Source of the DNA: Acidobacteriota bacterium
GTDB taxonomy: Bacteria; Acidobacteriota; Terriglobia; Terriglobales; Acidobacteriaceae
Direction: 5' to 3'
DNA: 11,444 nucleotides
Assembly (NCBI GenBank): GCA_003225595.1
Contig: QIAR01000174.1
Location: 1 to 11,444, forward strand
Both the position numbers and the translations under genes were made by a program. The first letter of the stretch is position 1. Every line of letters begins with the position of its first letter. Positions 5,914-11,444 of the stretch are shown one piece after another. The notes under the pieces were generated by a model. The model saw only the letters and a list, made by a program, of their open reading frames with translations. It was not told the DNA's origin and did not search any database.

Positions 5914-6246
5914 TCAGCGATGAGTGGCAATCTGCAGCGCGATCTGCTGTCCAGACGGGTACCTTCTTGCCATTTCGATCTCGGCAGGCGATTTGATGAG
6001 TTTCCGTCGGGTGCTATCCCCCGCCTTCCAGATCTGGGCCAGGAAATATTGTCCGCCGTATCCGTTGCAGACCAACTTCACTCACCTTGGGACCTCGCTG
6101 CATTCGACGGAATTGGTCCCTGTGCTGGTCAGAACCTAGCCAGCCTGGTTCCGCAGCAACATCGTGTGCGGAAGCAGCGGTTTGAGACTGTATTCGCCGG
6201 CCAACTCGTATTATGCGACGCAATGTGCAACAGCGGAGCAGGCTTT
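5914..6246 (-). pseudogene. Remnant of a small secreted protein gene (acidobacterial type) with in-frame stops
   Basis: One minus-strand frame keeps recognisable protein sequence while crossing stops at 6213-6211 (TAA), 6138-6136 (TAG) and 6083-6081 (TGA). The pieces are YELAGEYSLKPLLPHTMLL, VLTSTGTNSVECSEV, and KLVCNGYGGQYFLAQIW with IKSPAEIEMARR, ending in a stop at 5914. From memory, acidobacteria encode many ~170-180 residue secreted proteins with a signal peptide, an LPAGxY motif, a LL(R/S) strand and a YGxQYFLxQIW motif near the end; this order matches. Function of the family is unknown to me. The signal-peptide part upstream of about 6246 is not recognisable. The IS sits about 11 nt past its stop. 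Family identity is an inference. Confidence 0.55.
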
Positions 6247-6309
6247 TATACGCCTATACTCGCGGCCCCTAAAAGAGAGCATGAGCGATTCGCTTGAGTA
6301 TCTGATGAT

Positions 6310-7404
6310 TCACGTCGCCGAATGTAGCTTCGTCACGCACGGAGCTGCCGTTGATTCGCGCACAACGAGCTCGGGCGCGACCGTCCGGTGCACTGCCGCG
6401 AAATCCCTGGAGTCACGCAGCGCCGCGGCCGCTTCCAGCAATAGGGTCACGGCAACCGATCCCATCATCACTAGGGGCTGACGGATCGTGGTGAGGCTCG
6501 GTGTGCAGAGTGCTGCGAGGTTAATATCATCGAAGCCGATGACAGAGCACTCGCGGGGCACGATATCGGCCTCCGCCAGGGCGCGCATGGCACCCAGGGC
6601 AGAGACATCGTCGAACGCAAGGACAGCGGTAAAGGTCCGGCTGGCCCGGAGTAGTTCGCGCATGAGTCTCAGGCCGCCGTCGAAGGCGGACAGAGGCACG
6701 TTCCGTTCGGGCAGGTCGACCACTAGACTGGTGTTGATCTCGAGCTTCCGGCTCCGCGCGAAGTTCTGAATGCCGCGCCAGCGTGCGCTGCTGTCGGCCA
6801 GAGTCTTCGGCCCGCGCATGAAAGCGATCTGTCGGTGCCCGAGCGAATACAAATGCTCGAGGGCTGCGAACCCGCCCGCCTCGTTATCGACAATGACTGA
6901 ACTCACCGAGCCAACTCCCGGCTCGCGCCCGATCATCACTGTCGGCGTGCTGTTCTTTTCCAGATCCGCGAGCAGGTTCACATCCATGAACAGCCAGTTG
7001 GCGATGACGACCAGCCCCTCCACGCAAGGGCCGAGCAGCATCTCCAACGAGCGCTCGAACCGGGTACGGTCGTTTTGGACGTCTGTCCGCAACGGTACGT
7101 AGGAAGCCTGATAGAGGGCGTTCTGGATGCCACATGCGATCGGGGTGCAGTATGGGTCCGTGATGTCGAACACCATCAGGCCGACCGTATGACTGCGGCT
7201 GGTGCGCAGGGAGCGGGCGAAGACGTTCGGCCGATAGCCGAGCTTCTTGGCTGCCTTGTGGATTCGACTCTTGGTGTCATTCGGAATGTAGCGCGCCAGC
7301 GGAGCGTTATTGAGCACAAACGACACCGTCGTCAAGGAGAAACCACTTGCTCTGGCCACGTCGCGAATCGTTGCCGTGCCCCGCGAATCTGTCGAGCGGC
7401 GCAA
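6310..7404 (-). CDS. LacI-family transcriptional regulator
   Basis: This is a DNA-binding repressor or activator of the LacI type, usually responding to a sugar or related small molecule. The 364-residue length is normal. The N-terminal helix-turn-helix is at about 12-33 (ATIRDVARASGFSLTTVSFV, then LNN), followed by the hinge region (GYRPNVFARSLRTSRSHTVGL). The periplasmic-binding-like effector domain (about 70-345) shows DITDPY, GLVVIAN, VIVDNEAGG, GHRQIAFMRG, AVLAFDDVSALGAM and VIGFDDINLA...LTTIRQP. The TTG at 7404 is chosen because GGGAG (7417-7413) lies eight bases before it and the HTH starts soon after. It lies 279 nt downstream of the first CRTAC1-like gene on the same strand. No sugar-metabolism genes are in the window, so its effector and targets are unknown. 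Confidence 0.93.
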   Translation of the reverse strand: MRRSTDSRGTATIRDVARASGFSLTTVSFVLNNAPLARYIPNDTKSRIHKAAKKLGYRPNVFARSLRTSRSHTVGLMVFDITDPYCTPIACGIQNALYQASYVPLRTDVQNDRTRFERSLEMLLGPCVEGLVVIANWLFMDVNLLADLEKNSTPTVMIGREPGVGSVSSVIVDNEAGGFAALEHLYSLGHRQIAFMRGPKTLADSSARWRGIQNFARSRKLEINTSLVVDLPERNVPLSAFDGGLRLMRELLRASRTFTAVLAFDDVSALGAMRALAEADIVPRECSVIGFDDINLAALCTPSLTTIRQPLVMMGSVAVTLLLEAAAALRDSRDFAAVHRTVAPELVVRESTAAPCVTKLHSAT

Positions 7405-7683
7405 TGTGTGATCTCCCGGCGAGCAGCAGACCCCAGATGATAGCGCTCTGCCGCTCAGTGCGAAAGCTCCGGGTCACCGGCCGCTACTTCGAAGGCGATC
7501 AACCCGCCGCGGTCGTCCTTATCGTGCCAAACACCACCCCAACCATCAGCTGGGTCAGGCGCCCAAGCTTGGCCGCCGGATACAGAGGCATCGGGGTGAT
7601 CCTAAACTGTGCGATATCGCGATTCCGGCTCTTCCGTTGAACCTGAGCCGGAATCACTAATCGTGGGCCGATATCATTGCGCA
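7405..7683. other. Intergenic region between CRTAC1-like gene and lacI-type gene
   Basis: These 279 bases hold no supported gene. They contain the ribosome site of the regulator (7413-7417), a 10-bp palindrome GCGATATCGC (7611-7620) and a perfect 11-bp inverted repeat (7621-7655). I could not identify a clear promoter for the regulator. Confidence 0.5.
7621..7655. terminator. Perfect 11-bp inverted repeat, possible terminator or operator
   Basis: GATTCCGGCTC (7621-7631) and GAGCCGGAATC (7645-7655) pair without mismatch around a 13-nt loop. It begins about 29 nt after the stop of the minus-strand CRTAC1-like gene, the right place for a transcription terminator. Neither strand has a T-run after it. 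An operator or mRNA-stabilising hairpin is the alternative. Confidence 0.5.
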
Positions 7684-9444
7684 TTACCGTCGCTCTACAG
7701 GCCGCGGGAGATCGACTTTTTCAGGCGGCACAATCCCTTGGCCTTCCCGAACACCATACAGCCGATCGACAAGGAGGTTCTTTAGCGTCTCGACAGGCCC
7801 ACCAGGCCAGCGAATCTCGACGCGATCGACTTTTTCAGCGATGCCCAACCCGAAGTGAATCCGCAGATCATTCTGCGAGAGATAGCTTCCGCCGCTGCGA
7901 ACTTCTCCAATCTGTACCAGAGACCCCGCGATCACTTTCACCTTGGCTCCGATCGCCAGGCGATTGGCCTCCGTCCCCAGCAACTGAAGCGAGATCCAGT
8001 GGTTCGCGCCGGCCGTGGTGTTGCGCAGGATCATGGGAGCGCCATCGATGTTCTCAACTACGACATCGACCTTGCCGTCGTTATCCAAATCCCCGAAAGC
8101 CGCGCCCCGGCTGGGTTGTGGCACCATGATCGCTGGTCCCGCCTCCTGGCTGACGTCACGGAAAGTGCCGTTGCCCTGGTTCAGCAACACGATCTTGCGC
8201 TCGCGATATTTCGCCCCCGCCTCCAGAGAATCCACTTGCGGGTAAACATGCCCGCTGACGGTGAACATATCGGGCCAGCCATCATTGTTGAAATCGAGGC
8301 AGGCGGTGCCCCACTTCAAGAGGCGGATGGTAGGGGTGGCAATGCCGGCAGCATAAGCAACGTCGCTGAAACTCAGATCGCCATCGTTCTTGAAAAGAGA
8401 GCTGTACTGATCTTCAAAATTCGTGACATGGATAGAAAAGCGACCGCTGCGGTTGTAATCGCAGGCGTCCACCCCCATTCCCGCCATCTCGGCGCCATCG
8501 CCACTCACGGCCGTGCCAGAAATGAAGCTCACGTCGGTGAAGTGCCCGTTCCCGTCGTTACGATATAGATAGTTAGGGGTCGAGTCATCGGCAATGAACA
8601 GGTCTGGCCGCCCATCATCATTCAAGTCACTCCACAGGACGCCGAGGCCATAGTAGCCCGCGGAGTCGTCCACGCCGGCGGCCTTGGAGACCTCGATAAA
8701 AGTGCCGTCTCCTTTGTTGTGATACAGGCTGTCGCTCACTCCCTTCATTCCGCGCGGGCCGCATTGCACGGGAATGCCACGGTAATGACAGGTAGGGCCG
8801 ACACCGAATTTGGGCAGGTTTTGAAGATCGAACTCGACGTAGCGTGTGAGCATCAGGTCCACAAAGCCGTCGCCATCGTAATCGGCAAAAGCGGCGCCCG
8901 TTGTCCAACGGTTATCCGTGAGGCGAGCCTCTTTGGTGACATCCGTGAACGTGCCACTGCCGTTGTTGCGGTAGAGCACGACGCCTTCTTCGCAGGTAAT
9001 CAGCATGTCGGGCCAGCCATCATTGTTGTAGTCGGCGACCGCGCCTCCCATGGCCCAGCAGGGATAGCTCACACCTGCCTTATCGCTCACATCGGTGAAC
9101 GTGCCGTCCTGATTGTTATGGTAAAGGGCGCTCTTGGCCTTCTCGCCGCGTAGCGCCATTTCCACACTGGGCGCATTGGTGAAATAGATGTCGAGCCAGC
9201 CGTCCTGGTCGTAATCCAGGAGCAGCACACCCCCGGCCATGGACTCAATTAGGTACTTCTTCTCGCGAGAAATTGCGTGCTGAAACCGGATGCCGGAAGA
9301 CTGGGTAATGTCGGTGAACGCTATGCTCGGTGCACCGGCAGTTTTCGCGGGGAGCTTTTGTGCCACTCCTCCGAGGTGCAGGAGCAAACACGCGAGAAGA
9401 AGGCAACCAGACCTGCACCAAATGAGCAGACGGCACGAAGACAT
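7684..9444 (-). CDS. Secreted CRTAC1-like protein: FG-GAP/VCBS repeats with ASPIC/UnbV domain
   Basis: This is a predicted exported protein of 586 residues; the exact function of the family is not established. A signal peptide covers about 1-28 (arginines at 5 and 11, leucine-rich core, cleavage likely after GGVA). Seven FG-GAP/VCBS-type repeats, expected to build a beta-propeller, carry integrin-like calcium loops: DYDQDG (77), DYNNDG (138), DYDGDG (188), DLNDDG (273), a degenerate DYNRSG (329), DFNNDG (384) and DLDNDG (452). An insert with a cysteine pair, CHYRGIPVQC (219-228), follows repeat three. The ASPIC/UnbV domain is at about 499-565 (GEVRSGGSYLSQNDLR, HFGLG, VEIRWPGG). I chose ATG 9444; TTG 9459 has an AGAAAGG site upstream and is a real alternative. 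TTG 9495 overlaps the predicted promoter and is unlikely. Divergent from its paralogue. Confidence 0.88.
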   Translation of the reverse strand: MSSCRLLIWCRSGCLLLACLLLHLGGVAQKLPAKTAGAPSIAFTDITQSSGIRFQHAISREKKYLIESMAGGVLLLDYDQDGWLDIYFTNAPSVEMALRGEKAKSALYHNNQDGTFTDVSDKAGVSYPCWAMGGAVADYNNDGWPDMLITCEEGVVLYRNNGSGTFTDVTKEARLTDNRWTTGAAFADYDGDGFVDLMLTRYVEFDLQNLPKFGVGPTCHYRGIPVQCGPRGMKGVSDSLYHNKGDGTFIEVSKAAGVDDSAGYYGLGVLWSDLNDDGRPDLFIADDSTPNYLYRNDGNGHFTDVSFISGTAVSGDGAEMAGMGVDACDYNRSGRFSIHVTNFEDQYSSLFKNDGDLSFSDVAYAAGIATPTIRLLKWGTACLDFNNDGWPDMFTVSGHVYPQVDSLEAGAKYRERKIVLLNQGNGTFRDVSQEAGPAIMVPQPSRGAAFGDLDNDGKVDVVVENIDGAPMILRNTTAGANHWISLQLLGTEANRLAIGAKVKVIAGSLVQIGEVRSGGSYLSQNDLRIHFGLGIAEKVDRVEIRWPGGPVETLKNLLVDRLYGVREGQGIVPPEKVDLPRPVERR

Positions 9445-9487
9445 GAACCGAGGCGGCAATGTGGCCTTTCTGTAATTTCGTAAACCT

Positions 9488-9493
9488 ATTATC
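9488..9493 (-). promoter_or_regulatory. Possible -10 box of the leftward CRTAC1-like gene
   Basis: GATAAT reads on the minus strand and predicts a transcription start near 9481, 20-40 nt before the two plausible starts. No good -35 sequence is visible, so support is limited. Confidence 0.35.
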
Positions 9494-9559
9494 AACGAAG
9501 ATTCGGGCGACGGTACCGGAAAACCATTCCCAGTGAGCGCGAGCGCGCGAACTTTCGCA

Positions 9560-9568
9560 TGCTAGAAT
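9560..9568 (+). promoter_or_regulatory. Extended -10 promoter of the rightward CRTAC1-like gene
   Basis: TGCTAGAAT is an extended -10 motif (TG-n-TAGAAT) that ends exactly before the ATG at 9569. Transcription would start near 9575, inside the annotated frame, which favours the second ATG at 9581 as the true, nearly leaderless start. Confidence 0.45.
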
Positions 9569-11359
9569 ATGCAACTCCGCATGACCAGGTTTGGTATGGT
9601 CGTCCTCGGGTTCTTCCTGTCCCTTGCGTGCCTCGCCCAGGCTCCTCCCGTCCCTCGCTTCGAGGAGGTCAGCAAGCAAGCCGGCTTGACCGTCTCTCAC
9701 AATTCCTCTCCTGAAAAGCGGTACATCATTGAGTCCATGAGCGGCGGCGTGGGATTTATCGATTGCGATAACGACGGCAAGCTGGACATCATTTCGGTGA
9801 ATGGTTCCTCGGTCGACCGTTATCGCCAAAGTGGCGATCCCATGGTTACGCTGTACCGGCAGGATGGCGACCTAAAATTCAAAGACATCACCCAGCAGGC
9901 CGGACTGACCCGCAAAGGATGGGGCATGGGCGTGGCCGTCGCCGACTTCGATAACGACGGCCGGCAAGATGTCTACGTGACTGGCTACGGTGGCAATGTG
10001 CTGTACCGCAACCGCGGGAATTGCCGGTTCGAAGATGTTACCGAGAAGGCAGGGGTTCGAATGAGCGGCCTCAGCACGGGGGCGGCGTGGGGGGATTTCG
10101 ATCGCGACGGCCACGTCGATTTGTTTGTTCCCCGCTACGTATTCATTGACATCAATAAGCTGCCGGAATTCGGAAGCAACGAGAAGTTTTGCCGATTCCG
10201 CGGCATTATGGTCCAGTGTGGACCATGGGGCCTGCCCGGCGAATCTGATTTCCTTTTCCGCAATCGCGGCGATGGCACCTTTGAAGATGTTTCCAGGAAA
10301 GCTGGCGTGGACGATCCCGAGCACTACTATGGCATGCAGGGAGTGTGGGCCGACTACGACAATGATGGCTGGCCGGACTTGTATGTCTCCAACGACGCGG
10401 GACCGAACTACCTCTATCACAATAAGCACGATGGAACATTCGAAGACGTCGGCCTGCTTTCCGGTGCAGCACTCAGCGCCGACGGTCGTGAGCAGGGCTC
10501 GATGGGCGTCGATCTAGGAGACATCGACCATAACGGGAATCTCGACATCTTCGTGACCAACTTCGCGGAAGAGCCCAACACCCTGTACTGGAACCAGGGG
10601 ATGCAGGGATTCACAGATATCAGCTGGGCTTCGCGCTTAGCCCAGCCGAGTTACTCCCTGGTAGGCTGGGGCACAGCTTTTTTTGACATGGATAATGACG
10701 GCTGGGCCGACATTCTTGTGGCGAATGGGCACGTTTATCCTCAGATGGATCTCGTCAAAGGAGGGGCGCCCTATCGCCAGCCCTTATTGCTCTTCCGAAA
10801 TAACCGGGACCGGACGTTCGAAGACGTGACTGCGCTGTCCGGCCTCGACAAGCTGCCACCTTCCTCCCGGCGCGGCGCCGCATTCGGGGACATCAATAAC
10901 GATGGCAAGGTGGATGTGCTCATTCTGAACGTGGGAGAGCCTCCCACGCTACTCATTAACCGGACGCAAACCGCAGGTCATGCTGTGCTCTTCAAGCTGG
11001 TGGGAAGCAAGAGCAACAAGGCAGCCATCGGCGCTCGCGTGACGGTCACGGCCGGAGATTTGGTGCAGTTCGAGGAGGTGCGCGGCGGCTCCAGTTATCT
11101 TTCACAAAACGATCTGCGCCTACATTTCGGCCTGGGGCAGCAGACCAACATGAGCGCGGTCGAAATCTCCTGGCCTAGCGGCAAAGAAGAGAAGTTCCGC
11201 AACTTGCCTGCTGATTTCATCTACACCATTGTGGAAGATGGAGGAGTGCAGCAGAAGATTCCCTTCTCAGAACAGGTTGGGGGAAAGAAACAGACCAGGC
11301 CTGGCATCAAGTCGCATTGGAGGCAAGAACTGACCAGAGAGTCTTCTCCGACCCGGTAA
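9569..11359 (+). CDS. Secreted CRTAC1-like protein: FG-GAP/VCBS repeats with ASPIC/UnbV domain (second paralogue)
   Basis: A paralogue of the divergent neighbour, 596 residues (592 if it starts at ATG 9581). The signal peptide is about residues 5-24 (MTRFGMVVLGFFLSLACLAQ); the LAC could suggest a lipoprotein, but serine at -3 does not fit the lipobox well. Seven calcium-type loops are present: DCDNDG (65), DFDNDG (126), DFDRDG (176), DYDNDG (262), DIDHNG (318), DMDNDG (373) and DINNDG (441). The same cysteine insert CRFRGIMVQC (208-217) sits after repeat three. The ASPIC/UnbV domain is at about 488-555 (EEVRGGSSYLSQNDLR, HFGLG, VEISWPSG). A basic, low-complexity tail of about 35 residues is absent from the paralogue. 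Such proteins are numerous in Acidobacteriota and Planctomycetota and are thought to act at the cell surface or in the periplasm; no substrate is known to me. Confidence 0.88.
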   Translation: MQLRMTRFGMVVLGFFLSLACLAQAPPVPRFEEVSKQAGLTVSHNSSPEKRYIIESMSGGVGFIDCDNDGKLDIISVNGSSVDRYRQSGDPMVTLYRQDGDLKFKDITQQAGLTRKGWGMGVAVADFDNDGRQDVYVTGYGGNVLYRNRGNCRFEDVTEKAGVRMSGLSTGAAWGDFDRDGHVDLFVPRYVFIDINKLPEFGSNEKFCRFRGIMVQCGPWGLPGESDFLFRNRGDGTFEDVSRKAGVDDPEHYYGMQGVWADYDNDGWPDLYVSNDAGPNYLYHNKHDGTFEDVGLLSGAALSADGREQGSMGVDLGDIDHNGNLDIFVTNFAEEPNTLYWNQGMQGFTDISWASRLAQPSYSLVGWGTAFFDMDNDGWADILVANGHVYPQMDLVKGGAPYRQPLLLFRNNRDRTFEDVTALSGLDKLPPSSRRGAAFGDINNDGKVDVLILNVGEPPTLLINRTQTAGHAVLFKLVGSKSNKAAIGARVTVTAGDLVQFEEVRGGSSYLSQNDLRLHFGLGQQTNMSAVEISWPSGKEEKFRNLPADFIYTIVEDGGVQQKIPFSEQVGGKKQTRPGIKSHWRQELTRESSPTR

Positions 11360-11444
11360 GAATCGTTACGCTCCACTTGACCGCGGGCAACACTGATCGG
11401 AGATGGGGCACGTGGGCGCGGAGATTCAGCGAACCGGCTAACAG
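11360..11444. other. Window end after the second CRTAC1-like gene
   Basis: The last 85 bases carry no frame or structure I can support. They are most likely intergenic. Confidence 0.3.

Noticed and set aside
7677..8568. Plus-strand frames of 150 and 237 codons opposite the left CRTAC1-like gene
   Set aside because: They mirror the repeated Asp/Gly/Asn codons of the propeller repeats on the other strand and have no start signals of their own.
9245..9829. Minus-strand frame of 194 codons spanning the divergent promoter region
   Set aside because: It covers the 5' ends of both CRTAC1-like genes and their promoters, with no family features.

Overview
The window looks like chromosomal DNA of an Acidobacteriota-type soil bacterium (Terriglobia-like). 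This is an inference from protein style, not a database match. The main clues are two large CRTAC1-type proteins with FG-GAP repeats and an ASPIC/UnbV domain, a remnant of a small secreted protein family I associate with that phylum, and GC-rich coding sequence.

Layout: (1) 1-1408 is housekeeping: the 3' part of a Rossmann-like/DUF2520 gene (+), convergent with ribA (GTP cyclohydrolase II, -). (2) 1582-1718 is a tRNA-Ala(CGC) gene with its own promoter. (3) 1719-3133 is an accessory island. It starts with about 350 nt of non-coding DNA carrying a tandem 17-mer and an A/T-rich hairpin. A P27-type phage terminase small subunit and a frame-disrupted phage companion gene follow, so this is a prophage remnant beside a tRNA. 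(4) About 3134-5903 is an IS5-like insertion sequence (transposase on -) into which a complete 1920-nt group II intron (on +, with its reverse transcriptase/maturase) has inserted. Removing 3157-5076 rejoins the transposase end as ...LLRYL-stop, which fixes both intron boundaries, and EBS1 (3371-3376) is exactly complementary to IBS1 (3151-3156). The transposase also has two frame changes. (5) 5914-6246 is a decayed small secreted-protein gene (-) with in-frame stops. (6) 6310-7404 is a LacI-family repressor (-). (7) 7684-9444 (-) and 9569-11359 (+) are two paralogous CRTAC1-like secreted proteins transcribed divergently from a short shared promoter region.

How it fits together: the tRNA served as an entry point for phage DNA. 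The island then collected an IS, and the IS collected a retroelement, giving a nested record of three insertions between a housekeeping segment and a locus for secreted beta-propeller proteins. The LacI regulator lies on the same strand as, and downstream of, the first CRTAC1 gene. A perfect 11-bp inverted repeat lies between them. Whether LacI controls the CRTAC1 pair cannot be told from sequence alone.
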